64,000 bases of DNA from Allomyces arbusculus (Eukaryota > Blastocladiomycota > Blastocladiomycetes > Blastocladiales > Blastocladiaceae), in contig JADHYV010000038.1 in the NCBI GenBank assembly GCA_027604705.1, forward strand, positions 124,001-188,000, in the 5' to 3' direction. This document shows positions 31,529 to 43,185 of the stretch, one piece after another. The number at the start of each line of letters is the position of its first letter. Position 1 is the first letter of the stretch. The notes under the pieces are model-generated. The model did no database searches. It was not told the origin of the DNA and saw nothing but the letters and a program-made list of their open reading frames with translations. The position numbers and the translations under genes are program-made.

Positions 31529-32321
31529 GGTGCTGGGGGTGCGTATCGAGTGCAGCAAGTCGCGTGTTATTGGCGGTTGCGGCGGTCCGTGCGCGCTCGT
31601 GGGGAACGAATATTGATGTCGATCTAATAATTTGGCCCGAGCTTGGGACAGGCAAGGCGGTGCCTGCCCAAAGATGGGGGAGTGCTGGACTGGCGGCCGT
31701 CGCTTGCCGGGCAACCACAGCAGGGCGCCGCTCGGCGTGCTCGGCGTGCTTGTCGTGCGTGCCGCGACGCGTCCACGGCGGCATGTTCTCCCTCGCGGTC
31801 CGCAGCGTCGGTCCTCTCGCAACCGCTCTCCGCATCGCGCGCCCCGCCTGCCCTTCCATCGCCGCCGCGCTGTCCGCCGCCTCGCCGCTCTCTGCTCCGT
31901 GCGACCTGCACCAACGCGCGCTGCTCGCACTGCTCGCACGCTCATCGCTCGCCCGCACCCGATCCTCGTTTGAGTTGGAGTGCCTGGTTCAGCCGGAACC
32001 GACGACGACTCGCTCGCTCCCTTCTGCTCGCTTCCTTCGCGCCTCCCGCCCGGGCCCCGTCCCGCACTCTCCACACTGGCGTCGCTGCTGCTCTCGTCGG
32101 TGCACGGCCTCGCCGCCGCCGCCGTTGCCAAGGCCGTTGCCGCCCTGCCCGCGTGCTCGAGCCCCGCCGCTGCAAAGCGCGACGTGCTCAAGGACGAGGA
32201 CCTCGACGACATTGACGACCTGGTCCGCACCATTGGGGACACCAGCGCCAAGGCCAAGGGCGCGCTGCCAGCGACGGCGACTCGTGCCGCGCTCTCGGCG
32301 AGTCCGCCACCGCCAATAACG
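31529..32321. promoter_or_regulatory. Divergent region upstream of the 31528 gene and the 32322 gene
   Basis: About 0.8 kb. The frame of the plus-strand gene is open from 31980 and includes KRDVLKDEDLDDIDDLVRTI, which looks coding, but no ATG begins it; an upstream exon may exist. An ATG at 31783 in a different frame (MFSLAVRSVGPLATALRIAR) resembles a mitochondrial presequence but leads into a non-protein-like frame. Confidence 0.4.
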
Positions 32322-33947
32322 ATGCCCAACGCCGAGAACCGAGCCGCCGCGCCGCCACCCGCATCATCGCAATCGCCCACGACCTCGCTCACCTCCACCG
32401 ACATGGACGCGCCCTTGTCGCCGCCTGCCGCACGCCCCCTGCGCCGCGTCCCGTCGCGCCGCAAATCGTTCCCGGACATGCGCCGCCGCCACCGCAAATC
32501 CAGCTCGGCCTCGGCCTCCTCTGCTGTAACTGCGGCCGTCTCCACCGCGGTCGCGCCGAGTCTCGCCGCGGCAGCACCGTCCACCGCAGCAGGAAACGCC
32601 ACGGCGAGCGGCGTGAAAACGCCAGTTGGTGCGGCGGTCGCGCGGTCGGTCCTGCCGCTGCTCGTTTCGTCGCCCACGGCCACGGCCACGGGCGCCAAGT
32701 CGGGGCTCGTCGGTGCGCCGCGCACGCCGCCCCCACCGCGTATTCTCGTCACGACGCCCGACTTGGTCGCGGCCGACGACGACCTGCACCATCATGCCGC
32801 GCCATCGTCCACCGCACCGGGGGCCGGCACGACGCGTCTACGCCGGTCGCGGTCCATGTCGGCAGGACACGCGTACACAACCATTTCGCTCGTGGTCCGT
32901 GCCGACCCTCCGACACCGCGCGTCGTCGACGAACTCGACTTGGCAATTGCCGAGGATCCCGTCGACGCGGTCCCGCCCACGCCCACCAAGGACGGCGGGT
33001 TCGCCGCAAAGGACGACAAGGATGATACAAGGCATCACGGTCATCACCGCACTGATCGGCTGTCCGCGTCCGCAGCATCGCTCCTGCCGCAGGGCGCTGC
33101 GGCGTCGGCATCCGCCAATGGTGCAACGGCTGCGCCCGCGCGCATCATGCCACCGTCCGCGCTCAAGCGCGACAGCGCTAAGGACTTGTCGGCAGCCGCG
33201 CCGTCGATTCCTGTGATTCCCCATTCGTACCACGGCGACGAGTATGACGACGACGCCGATGAGCCATACCAGTCGCCCGCCGTGTTCTTGCAATCGTCCT
33301 CGGGATGGGACACGTGTTTCGATTGGTGCCAAACGGTCGACAACGACGTGCCCGGTACCGTCCTGATCGCGCCCGCCGCGACGCCACCACCGGGCCTGTG
33401 TATTGGCGGCAGTAGTCGCAGCAGTACGGCACCGCCGTCACCCTCGACCACGGCCACAACTTCGACGCTTGACATTCCTGTCTCGGCCGAACTCGGACCG
33501 TTGTTACCGCGCACGGCCTCGGCCACGTCCTTGACCGACCCGCCCTCCCCGTTCCGCTCCACCCCTGGGTCCCCCCTGCCCGTAAAATCCCCACGTGCGA
33601 GCACGGCGCGTGCCGTCCGTTTCTCGCCGGCCCCACCACAAGTATTTGCGACCTACGCGGCCGACGAGGCCGCGGCGATGCGGCAATCGGTCCCGCAAGC
33701 GCGGTTGCTATACCCGGACATGCACGACCTGCTCGCATTCCAGGTGCTGATGCGGCGGCAGCATGCGTTTGCGCACGGCGCGAGTAAGTTGCCAGGGCTG
33801 AAGACGGACCACGCCGTGTGCGGGTGCGGGCAGCTCGACGCAGATTTTTCGGGCGTGGGCAAGATGGCGGTCCCGACGCTCGAAGAACTGGAAGGGCCCG
33901 TGAAACGGCGCGTCGTGACGGTGTTTTGTGGGTCGGAAGAGGCCTGA
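32322..33947 (+). CDS. Protein of unknown function, family A second member (LLAF/RQH/VPTLEE C-terminal domain)
   Basis: 541 residues from the first in-frame ATG (32322, MPNAENRAAAPPP); the frame is open about 115 codons further up, so the true N-terminus may lie in a spliced exon. Most of the protein is Ala/Ser/Pro/Thr-rich and probably disordered, with basic patches (RRVPSRRKSFPDMRRRHRKS) and SSGWDTCFDWCQTVDND. The last 110 residues carry AVRFSPAPPQVF, ARLLYPDMHDLLAFQVLMRRQH, a CGCG cysteine pair and VPTLEELEGPVKRR. These appear in the same order as in the protein at 10684-11580, 21 kb away on the other strand. RRKS and many S/T-P sites suggest regulation by kinases. No named family recognised. 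Confidence 0.7.
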   Translation: MPNAENRAAAPPPASSQSPTTSLTSTDMDAPLSPPAARPLRRVPSRRKSFPDMRRRHRKSSSASASSAVTAAVSTAVAPSLAAAAPSTAAGNATASGVKTPVGAAVARSVLPLLVSSPTATATGAKSGLVGAPRTPPPPRILVTTPDLVAADDDLHHHAAPSSTAPGAGTTRLRRSRSMSAGHAYTTISLVVRADPPTPRVVDELDLAIAEDPVDAVPPTPTKDGGFAAKDDKDDTRHHGHHRTDRLSASAASLLPQGAAASASANGATAAPARIMPPSALKRDSAKDLSAAAPSIPVIPHSYHGDEYDDDADEPYQSPAVFLQSSSGWDTCFDWCQTVDNDVPGTVLIAPAATPPPGLCIGGSSRSSTAPPSPSTTATTSTLDIPVSAELGPLLPRTASATSLTDPPSPFRSTPGSPLPVKSPRASTARAVRFSPAPPQVFATYAADEAAAMRQSVPQARLLYPDMHDLLAFQVLMRRQHAFAHGASKLPGLKTDHAVCGCGQLDADFSGVGKMAVPTLEELEGPVKRRVVTVFCGSEEA

Positions 33948-34727
33948 CGTCGCGAGCGCATGGCTGCGTGCTTCTCCACCAACCTCCTCTCTTGTACAGT
34001 CTCTCAATCCTCTCTACCTCGCATCTCGCGCACTCTTGATCGCGGTTTTTGCTCGACTGGTGCTGCTGCTCTTGGTTTGCGCGCCCACACTTCGCGGATT
34101 TTTGCCTGGCTCCATCGCTTTTCTGCTCATCCCGTTTTGCACCGTCATTCTGATTGGTTTTTTTGCTCGTTTGATTCATGTTCTTTGCCTGTTGCTTTCG
34201 TGCTGCCTTTCCTCCCCATTCCCCCATGGCCATCTCCCCCACGTTCCATTGGGCGCCGACGTCGCAAAGCGGGCCCCATGTCATCTTGTGCATTGTGTCC
34301 TCAAGAAACATCCATTCCACGGCCATCTTCATATGCTTTGATCCATGACGCGCTTCATGCAGTACTTCCAGCGACACGCGCACACGACATGGCGCACCAC
34401 TCCATTGTCATCCAACGGCTACGACGCGTTCTTCCTCGACGCCGCGGTCCGCCATGGCCACCGTTTCTACCGTGTCGTACGCCGCTCAATGGCTCCCGTC
34501 GAGCAGTCTCCGCGCTCGCCCCCATCGCCGGCCCTGACAATCCGGTGCGAGCGACCAGGACCCGTCGCGGCACGTGTGCAAGCGCGCGCGTGCATGGAGA
34601 AAGGTGTTCGTGGCCACCGCGCATCCCTTCACACCTTTTACACAGCACGACTTGAGCGGCACAAACGAACGAACCGACGTCCATGAGCCTCCACTGCATC
34701 CACCACCGACACGTCATCGACCACCCC
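33948..34727. other. Convergent intergenic region, no gene seen
   Basis: 0.78 kb. T-rich in its first third (probable 3' UTR of the 32322 gene). Open frames on the plus strand (33960-34655) start in a T-rich, leucine/phenylalanine-rich stretch with no domain. Confidence 0.45.
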
Positions 34728-35246
34728 TCACGGTGCATCTTCCGCCGCCCGCGCATTCAGCGCCGCCACGACCTCGTCCACACTCTCCACCCGACCCGAC
34801 GACGGCGCAATGCGCACGACCTTGTCCTTTGCTTTCATGCCCGCGACTACCGCCACGTCCGAGACGGGCACCCCCGCGGCTTTCGCGACGAGCGACGCGA
34901 CCGCGGTATTGGCGGCGCCGTCGCGCGGTGGAGCACGGACGTGCAGAGTCAGGCCCGTGATGGTGTGGTCAGTGACGGACAGGTCGCCGGAGAAGCGGTC
35001 GTCGCGCGCGCCCGGTTGCACGCGGACGTGGATGAGGACAGCGCGCGGTGCAGTTGTCGGGTCAGGGGTGCTGGTTTTCTTGGACTTGCTGGAGGAGGCT
35101 TTCGAGGATTTGGACGCGCGCGGCGGCATGGTCGCCGTTGCTGCTGGCGAGAGTTGGGCGGCGGGCCGGGCAGCAGCAGGCGCGACGAGGTGCAGCGGTC
35201 GGCAACGGGCCAGGACAACGGCGAGCATCGACTTCCGCGCCCCCAC
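34728..35246 (-). CDS. DUF167 / UPF0235 family protein (C15orf40-like)
   Basis: 172 residues from ATG 35246, or 133 from ATG 35129 (MPPRASKSSKASS). The domain fills the C-terminal 100 residues: LIHVRVQPGARDDRF, LTLHVRAPPRDGAANTAV and VVAGMKAKDKVVRIAP correspond to the family's V-x-PGA, A-P-P-x-x-G-x-AN and G-x-x-x-x-K motifs. The fold is a small alpha-beta protein found from bacteria to man; its function is not known. The longer form begins KSMLAVVLARCRPLHLVAPA, which is Arg-containing and hydrophobic and could be a mitochondrial presequence; this would favour the upstream start. A Lys/Ser linker separates it from the domain. Confidence 0.85.
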   Translation of the reverse strand: MGARKSMLAVVLARCRPLHLVAPAAARPAAQLSPAATATMPPRASKSSKASSSKSKKTSTPDPTTAPRAVLIHVRVQPGARDDRFSGDLSVTDHTITGLTLHVRAPPRDGAANTAVASLVAKAAGVPVSDVAVVAGMKAKDKVVRIAPSSGRVESVDEVVAALNARAAEDAP

Positions 35247-35725
35247 GTTTGGGCCAGGTGCTGCACAGTCGCTGGGGATGGATTGATCAGCTGGTCGTCG
35301 TGGCCGCGGTTGTCGGTGCGTGCTCTCGCCGTTGGTGGTCGAGGGGTCGTTGGCGGCCGCCAGTCAGCAGCGGTGGGGAATTCAGCGACGACGCGCACGC
35401 GCCGGCATCGACGTCGACTCGGTCGCGGCGCCCGGTCGAGCGCGGTCGGCATCGACAGGCGCGGCCCAATGTGGAGTTCAACAGTTGCTGACGAAAGCGC
35501 CCAGGCTGGTGCTCTGGTCGGCTCCAACGCGACATCGCTCAGGGCGACGCTGCACGTGCGCACGCGCCGCCCCAAATGCCACGACGTCGCGCAACCTGAT
35601 CAGTTGCACCTGCACCAGTCAGGCCCAAGTGCCCGGCTCGCCGTGCTCACCCTACAAAAGCGTCCGACTCCCGCGTCCCGGCTCGCGCTCCCTCGCCTCT
35701 CCTTGCTCAACTCCGCACTTCACCA
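35247..35725. promoter_or_regulatory. Divergent promoter region between DUF167 gene and S-adenosylhomocysteinase
   Basis: About 0.48 kb between start codons facing apart. No TATA box; CT-rich just before the SAHH start (TCGCGCTCCCTCGCCTCTCC at 35681-35700), as often seen before highly expressed fungal genes. Confidence 0.45.
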
Positions 35726-36767
35726 TGGTCGCTCACAAGTACAAGGTTGGTCAGTATCGACCCGACCTTCTCAACCCGAATTTGGCCCGGCTGCAAGCAA
35801 CGACACGACGGCGACGGCCGGCTCGGCGCTCAGCTCCTCCTCCTCGACGCGCCTGGCTGCTCAATGCTCTGCGACTGCGCGTGACCGTGCGCTCGGCAAC
35901 GTTTGCATCACCGAGACCGCGTCGTTACGGGCAGCGAGGACTCGATAAGGAGCACCGTGTCGTCGTCGTCGTGCAAATGCTGCTGCTGCTGCTCGCCCAT
36001 CCATTTTCCATGACTGCCTCGCAAAACTGACGCTCCTCCATGCTCTTCCCCAACCAACAGCCGACATCACGCTCGCCGACTTCGGCCGCAAGGAGATTGA
36101 GCTCGCCGAGAACGAGATGCCCGGTCTCATGGCCCTCCGCGCCAAGTACGGCGCGGCCAAGCCGCTGGCCGGTGCGCGTATCGCCGGTTGCCTGCACATG
36201 ACGATCCAGACGGCCGTTCTGATCGAGACGCTTGTCGTGCTCGGCGCCGAGGTCACCTGGTCGTCGTGCAACATCTTCTCGACGCAGGACCACGCCGCGG
36301 CCGCGATTGCCAAGGCCGGGATCCCCGTGTTCGCGTGGAAGGGCGAGACCGACGACGAGTACATCTGGTGCATTGAGCAGCAGCTGACGGCGTTCAAGGA
36401 CGGCAAGCCGCTCAACATGATCCTCGACGACGGCGGCGACTTGACGACGCTCGTGCACGACAAGTACCCGCAGTTCCTCGCGGGCATCAAGGGTCTCTCC
36501 GAGGAGACGACGACGGGCGTACACCACCTCTACCGCATGGTCAAGGAGGGCAAGCTCAAGGTTCCCGCCATCAACGTCAACGACTCGGTGACCAAGTCCA
36601 AGTTCGATAACCTCTACGGGTGCCGCGAGTCGCTGATTGATGGCATCAAGCGCGCGACCGACGTCATGATCGCCGGTAAGGTCGCGATTGTTGCCGGGTA
36701 CGGTGATGTCGGCAAGGGTTGCGCGGCCGCGCTCAAGGGTATGGGCGCGCGTGTGATTGTCACGGAA

Positions 36768-36805
<38 letters not shown>

Positions 36806-37340
36806 TTACGAGGTGACGACCATGGAGGCGGCCGTGCAGGAGGGCAACATCTTCGTGACGACGACGGGCTGCCGCGACATCATCACGGGCGAGCACTTTG
36901 TGCAGATGAAGGACGACGCGATCGTGTGCAACATTGGCCACTTTGACATCGAGATCGATGTTGCCTGGCTCAAGGCCAACGCCAAGCAGCACGTCAACAT
37001 CAAGCCGCAGGTCGACCGGTTCACGATGGCCTCGGGCCGCCACATCATCCTGCTTGCCGAGGGCCGTCTCGTCAACTTGGGGTGCGCGACGGGCCACCCG
37101 TCGTTTGTCATGTCCAACTCGTTCTCGAACCAGGTGCTCGCCCAGATCGCCCTCTGGAAGGCGGCCCCCGGCGAGTTCACGATTGGCGTGCACATGCTCC
37201 CCAAGAAGCTCGACGAGGAGGTTGCGCGCGCGCATCTCGACAAGCTTGGCGTCAAGCTCGCCACGCTCTCCAAGAAGCAGTCGGAGTACCTCGGCATTGC
37301 CGTCGAGGGCCCCTACAAGCCCGAGCACTACCGCTACTGA
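35726..37340 (+). CDS. S-adenosylhomocysteinase (adenosylhomocysteinase)
   Basis: Hydrolyses S-adenosylhomocysteine to adenosine and homocysteine, removing the product inhibitor of all methyltransferases; cytosolic NAD-bound tetramer. Two exons: 35726-35750 (MVAHKYKV plus one base, donor GTCAGT) and 36061-37340, giving 434 residues against 432 in human. The join yields [20 protein letters not shown]. Signatures: [48 protein letters not shown], the NAD-binding [37 protein letters not shown], and the C-terminal KPEHYRY whose lysine and tyrosine reach the NAD of the partner subunit. The 310-base first intron right after a short first exon is the longest in this window and may carry expression signals. 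Codon use is strongly biased to C/G-ending codons, fitting high expression. Confidence 0.97.
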
Positions 37341-39349
37341 GCGGAGTCGGTGGTTGTGGCGGTGTGTTGAGTGGAGGTTGGGTCTAGTCAGTAGCCAACG
37401 TCATTTCAATGTATATTCCTTGGGTTTGGTGTCACTTTACGCTCCCTTTTGTGCTCTTGCCGCCCGTTTTTCGATTCTTGCACCGCTTGCAGCTGCGAAT
37501 CCGTCACCCGTCAGGACCTATTGAACGTGAGCTCACAAAGCAAAATGCTCAGAGCTCAACGGCAACCCGATGTCGACCACAAACCTCTCCACCTCCCATC
37601 ATGGCGGCGATGCACCGTATCGTCGTTTTGCTGCCAGGAGAACTGGTCACGACCGGTCAAGGAGGACAGCCCTGGCTTCCCGCCCCGCTCCCCCCCCCCC
37701 CCCCCCTCAAATCCACATCGCGCATCATCAAGCGCATGCCAGCGTGGTCGCTGGCGGAAATGCCGTGGCATGCGTGTCCCTCTGAGGAGTCGACCCTCCC
37801 ATGCAGAACGGCAAACGCACGTCAACTTTGCAATGGACGCACAACCAGCATAACCGGTCGCGGCGCGTACTTTGTGAGTGGAAGAGCAGTCACTCCCGTA
37901 CCGACTTGCCTGTTGCGTTCCGCGTCGCCGGTGTCGGCACGAAATGCTTATGGCGATCAGAGTGACCAACTCGTTCGGAGCGGCTGCCCAGCGCGTGCTC
38001 ATGCGTGCCGTGAGACTCTCCACTGGCCAGAAGGGGGCGAAAAACCGTAATCCAGCGCGCAGGCGGTCGAGCACATGTAACGCTGCGGCGCACCAGGTCG
38101 CAACCGACGCGGTCGCGCGAGATGGCATGCAGCAGGCCAGCACGCACCGGCGCGTTTCCTCTCTCTATCTCTGAGTGCGCACGTAATGTCACTCCGTGCG
38201 CGATCCAAGACGGGCGGGCAGGCTCGGCGGCCAAGTTGTTCCACAAGCAAACACGCGCGGCCAGCCGACATACATCCCATCGTCGTCGTGCGCACACAGC
38301 GCTCGCGCATGCGCACGTCGCCGCGCGCGCGCGAACGTGTCAGCCGCGTGCGGCCTCGGCCAGCTAGCAGCAAGCCAGTCAACCGAGGTCAGCGGCTGAC
38401 TGGACGTCGCGTGGCGGCGGTCCGGCGGGAAGGCCAGCGCTCAGACTGGACAACACACCCGCCAGGTGCAAGCTCGCGCACCTCCCCTTCTCGGCCGGCC
38501 ATTGTCTTGGTGGAAACCGCAGCGATCGCCGGATCGATACGGCCGCCGGCGCCGGCAGGGCCGAGTCGCGTCGGGATCAGTTCAGATCAGCACCGCCGCT
38601 TGCACGCGCCAAGGACAGGACGCATCAACAAAGAACATTGAACAACCATTTCGTGCCTTTTCCAGCTGTGTATATTTCCCAAATCGAAACCAACGCACAC
38701 AACAAAGGCATTGGCCCCACGACGGGGGCCCCCCGAAAATCCAAACGAGAATCAAGCGCGCAACGCAAACGCAACAACGCAACCACACCAAAGACCGGAC
38801 GGGAAGAGAGATTCAAGTCCAACAGGGAACCAAAAAGACTTTTTGAGCGCGGACCCGGGCTCGGGAGGCCGGTCGCGTGGGGCATAGGGGAGCAGGGCGA
38901 GAAACGTATGAACAAGGGAGGGAGGGAGAGGGAATGCGCGGGCCGTGCGCGGAGCGGGATGCACCCCGCGCTCCCACACCGGCCCACATGGGAACTTAAA
39001 AAGGAATTAAACACAACAACGAACCCACTCCGAAACTGGAACCGAGACCGCGACGCACCACGTGGTCCGTGGGGGGTGGGGGGGGGGGGGGGGGTGGATC
39101 GAACACACCTGCCCGCCCGGCGCGCGCGCACGCGCTGCACGCGCTGGATCGGGTGGGTCGCAGTCGCGTGCGGGGGGCCGATGGCGACAAGCACATTAGG
39201 GTGCGTGCGCACACACACACACACGGGTTGGCAGCGCACCACTTGGCCGACGACGATGGGTCCCGCGCGGACACACACGAGAGGCGCGCGCCAGGGCTCC
39301 GGCGGCGGAGCGCGGCGGAGTAGGGACAGACAGCGCCATCACGGTGGTT
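37341..39349. other. Convergent intergenic region, no gene seen
   Basis: Two kilobases between the SAHH stop and the Ecl1-like gene's stop. Contains a C16 run (about 37690-37706) and a G-rich run (39071-39094). Many overlapping frames, none protein-like. Composition drifts from AT-richer near SAHH to GC-rich on the right. Confidence 0.5.
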
Positions 39350-39994
39350 CTACCGCAACAGGATCGGGGCCACGAACGCGCCATGAACGTGGCTCGTCGT
39401 GCTGCTCTTGGTTGCCGAGAGGCCCGACGACGCGATCCAGCTGCGGCTCGACGACGACGAGGGTGGCGGGTGACCGTGTGCGCAAATCGGCTTGGGCGGC
39501 AGCGTCGTGGCAGCAGTGAAGGAGGGCGAGGTGACGGTGGTTGCGGCACTTGGGGTTGTCGGCGTCGCTGGCTGCACGGCAAGCTGCACGGGCACGTGGC
39601 GTGCGTGCAGCGACGCGTGTGGTGCGTGCATCGGCGCGTGCGTGTGCGCTGAAGGCGACGACGCGGGGGAAAGGGCGGGCGAGACGTGCGTCCACGACGA
39701 CCCGAGCGACGCGCCAAAGGAAGATGCGAGCGGCGTCGTTGGCGGCGGGGCCAGCGAGGCCCGGCGCGCCGAGAAACTCGGGAAGGCGAGTGTGGGCGAT
39801 GCGGGCGGCGTCGCAACGTGCGCGGCCGATGCAGCGGTGGATGCACTCGACGGGGCCCAGCTTGGTGCAGCGACAACAGGAGCGGGCGGGCCAGTGCGCA
39901 TCGACTTGGCGAGGTCGACGCGGCGGCACAGCTCCGAGCAGTAGGCGTTGCCGGCCGTGGCCTTGTCGCAGACGAGGCACCAGTTCGTGTCCAT
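39350..39994 (-). CDS. Small Ecl1-like zinc-binding protein with low-complexity tail
   Basis: 214 residues, single exon, ATG 39994. The first 25 residues, MDTNWCLVCDKATAGNAYCS and ELCRRVD, place four cysteines as CxxC...CxxxC. Fungal Ecl1-family proteins (extenders of chronological lifespan, responding to zinc, sulphur and other starvation signals in fission yeast) begin with a very similar CxxC...YCSxxCR zinc motif; plant and animal proteins with a similar short motif exist too. The rest is Ala/Ser/Pro/Thr/His-rich and probably disordered, ending SHVHGAFVAPILLR. The motif is clear; membership of the Ecl1 family is likely but is from memory. The two runs of His near 110-140 may add metal binding. 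Confidence 0.6.
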   Translation of the reverse strand: MDTNWCLVCDKATAGNAYCSELCRRVDLAKSMRTGPPAPVVAAPSWAPSSASTAASAAHVATPPASPTLAFPSFSARRASLAPPPTTPLASSFGASLGSSWTHVSPALSPASSPSAHTHAPMHAPHASLHARHVPVQLAVQPATPTTPSAATTVTSPSFTAATTLPPKPICAHGHPPPSSSSSRSWIASSGLSATKSSTTSHVHGAFVAPILLR

Positions 39995-42900
39995 TGGTAG
40001 TGGTTTGGCGGCGGCGGTGGGTGATCAGAGGCGAGGAGGGGGGCCGGCGATGGCAGCAATGGCACGCAGCGTCGGATCCAACGGGAACGTTTGGTTCGTC
40101 GCGGTCAGTCGAGGTCGAGGGCGGCCGGGGGGCGGGGGGTGCGCGGCGGTTAAGTAGGGGCGGCCCCCGGCGGGGCCACGGGAGGGAGTCGGTGGTGTGT
40201 TGTCCGTTGTCCTCGCCCGGCGCAGTCGAGGCAGTCAGTCGGTCAGTCGGGCCCAGGTGGGCGTGCATGGCCGGACGCGCGGGGGCCACACGCGAGAGCT
40301 GCGCGGCGAGGACCCAGGCGCGGCCGTGCGGCGCTTTCCCTTCCCTCTGGTCGCGGTCGGTTGGCGGCGGCACCATCCGCGGCTCATCTGCGCCTGATCA
40401 GATCGTTCGTTACGCCGCCACGCCGCCAACGCAAACGCCCGGGCTCCCAGCTCCTCCCGCCTGCAGTCACACGGGCTCGTCGTCGCCATCCCTGCGCCTT
40501 TGCCATCCTCCTCGCTTCACTCGCGGCGATTCGCCACCGAACCAGCGTCGTACCCAGCACAGCCCGCCGCCAAATATACAAGGCCGCTTCTTGGCCCAAA
40601 CAACACGCCCAACAAGCACGCCCAACAACTGTTGGCCCCCACCACCAATGCCACCGTGGGCAACACCACGCCGTTTCGCATGCATGCTTGGCCTTCCCAA
40701 GGCGTCTGCCTGCCGTGGAGCGCCTGGTCAGCCCCGTCAAGTGGGGTTGGTGACAAACGGGTCGGTGCCCCCGCCTGGCCCGCGCTCTCGAGAACAGAAA
40801 CGGCAACAGAAGCGGATGACGAGGGTGATGGGTCTTGTCCCACCCAGATCAGTCGACCGAGAGTCACGACCTGACCAACCAGGGTTGGGAAACTATTACC
40901 TGATCCTCTTCGTCTGCGCCATTGATGCCGCGCGCGGGTTGTTGCGGCTGCCATCACTGCGCGCGCGGCGGGTTTGGTTCAGTTCGGCGCGCTCGTCGCT
41001 GCTGTTCCTCCGGTCGGACCGATCGTGAAGGAGGGCGAAACTTGCCGCAGGCGCACGCAAAACCGCGCGTGCAAAGCTGCTCTCACACCACCATGACGAT
41101 GGGCACATCCTATTCGTAATTACGTGCGCAAAAAGTTGCGTGCTCTGGTCCCACGCGCAACCTGTCCTCGTGGACCATGGTCGTGTGCAACTTGGCGCGG
41201 CGTGCAGCATTTGGAACATTGTGGAATGACTCCAGAAATGATTACGTCTGACCTGCACGACCGCGCGGGTGCTGCGCGTAGCATGTCGCGCAGCCGTGCA
41301 CCGCCAGCAGCCGACCTCCAGCACGCAACCGGTCGGCCAGGTCGCGGATGTGCTCCTCTTCGCAACCGAGACGGCACACGGACCAGTCGGTCGGCGCAGA
41401 CGCAGAGAGGTGGTGGAGCGCAGCAGCAGGGGAACCCTTGGCAGCAACAAGTTGCTGATCACACGTTGACTCCACTTTGCGCTTGTTGTCGTGCACCACG
41501 CCACGGCGCGCCCAACGCGCGCCCAACCGTGGTCGCGTGGGATTTCCACCGAAATTGAGGGAGATACCCGCGTGATCTACAACCGACCTACAGATGTGCG
41601 CCGCGCGCGCCACCATCTTGGGGTTGGGTGGGCATGCGTCCCCACGACGTCGTCGCGCACAATGGCAGGTCCGCTAATGCAAGAGTTGGCTGGACTGTGC
41701 CGCTGCAAGGTGCACTGTGTTTTCTTCATTTGAGCTCAGCAAAGGACGGCCCAGTCGGCAGATGCCACACGCCAAAATATGTGATTTAATCGAGGTTATT
41801 CGAGGCGTGCCACCATTTGCTTGGCATGTGTTCGTGGCGTGCAACGTGCAACAGTCGACCATGGTGGAAATGCTCCGCCGAAATGAAGTTGCCGCTGCAT
41901 GACCCGGCTGGTTGGGCGGCCGGCAGGTGCCCGCCTGACCAGAGTCATTTGGCTGTTCATTTGGCGTGTGGTGGCCAACACCAGAGCACAGCGGTGCGGG
42001 ATCACAATCGTGTGTGGGTCAGCGGCAGCGGTTGGGCGGCGCTGGCGTGCCCTGCTCACACGCGACCGCCGCGCAAGAAACGGTCATGGCAGCATCCAGC
42101 CGCATCTTGTCGTGATGGGTGGGCAGGGATAGTCGGCATGCTTGCGCACGACGTGGTCACGCTGATTCAAAGTGATCCGAATTGAACCATGACGGCACGA
42201 CTGTCACTGTGCAGCACGCCCCCCTGCGGCGTGCACGACGGCGGCAAAAGAGCAGGATCAAGGCGGACAAGATGGGCTCACAGATGGCGGCGCGGCAGTC
42301 TTCATCTGACCACGGCAGCGCGCCCGCCCATGCGGTCTGCCCGGCCTGGATCGGCCAGCGATCATTAATGTGATCAACGCGGCTGACCGCACGCATCGTC
42401 CACCATCCTTCAACCTTCACGGATGCAACCAGAACGTGTCGAGGAGGCGGCGGCGTTCTGGCCGGCAGCAACATGCACGAAGAGGACCCATCGTGTTCGC
42501 ATGGCCGAGCATGGCGGAGCCCAAATGCGTGGCGCTGGGTCCGCGTTGACGGGTTGATGAGGTCGGTGCGCGTTGCATTTGTGGGCGTTTTTCAACCAAA
42601 ACAGGTGTGATATCCATGCACCACTCGGCGGCAGCCGCGGGACGGTGGCAAAACGCATCAAGTGCCGAGCGGCCGGAAACACTGTCCTCTGCCGGCGGGT
42701 TGCACCCCAGAAAGTCGAGGATGGTTCGGGAACTGCAGGTCGAGCGTGGGCGACGGAATGAGGTCGTGATTGGCGACTTGACGGGCCCATAAGCGGTGAA
42801 GTCAATGAGAAGAGCGTGTCATGTTAGAAACATCAGTTGCAGCGTGCCTATCACGCTCATGCCTGCGAGACAAGTGCGAGGCAGATCGCGCCATCCATTC

Positions 42901-43185
42901 CATGACGCCGTCGCGATCGAACCTTGCGTGCGCGCATGGCCACGGCGGTCAAGTACTTTCCCCGCATCGGACCTCGACCACCAGGAAAAAAACAACCGCA
43001 GACCGCAGGCTGCACGACCACGAGCAACAGTCATCTAGATCTGAAGCAGCTCGACCTGAACCGCGCCTCCTCGCCCTCCGCCGAGCTCAAGCTGCAGCTA
43101 CAAAAGCGTTGCGATCAACTCTCTTTGGAGGTCCATAATCTCCCACGACGACCACGACCACCCCATCAAGACTCTGACCGCCGCT
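39995..43185. other. Gene-poor region of 3.2 kb
   Basis: The longest stretch here without a gene I can support, between the Ecl1-like gene (-) and DUG2 (+). It should contain both promoters. Composition is mixed, with AT-richer patches around 41080-41240, 41700-41880 and 42560-42660 that look like old sequence. A frame from 42924 ends with SAELKLQLQKRCDQLSLEV, which reads like coiled coil and could be a 5' exon or upstream frame of DUG2. No tRNA, transposase or reverse transcriptase was seen. Confidence 0.45.

Noticed and set aside
31783-32319. Mitochondrial protein starting MFSLAVRSVGPLATAL
   Set aside because: A presequence-like start, but the frame turns into Arg/Pro-rich noise and conflicts with the better coding frame of the 32322 gene.
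41120-41616. Possible coding remnants on the minus strand
   Set aside because: Short frames with several cysteines in three different phases, no splice pattern and no recognised motif.
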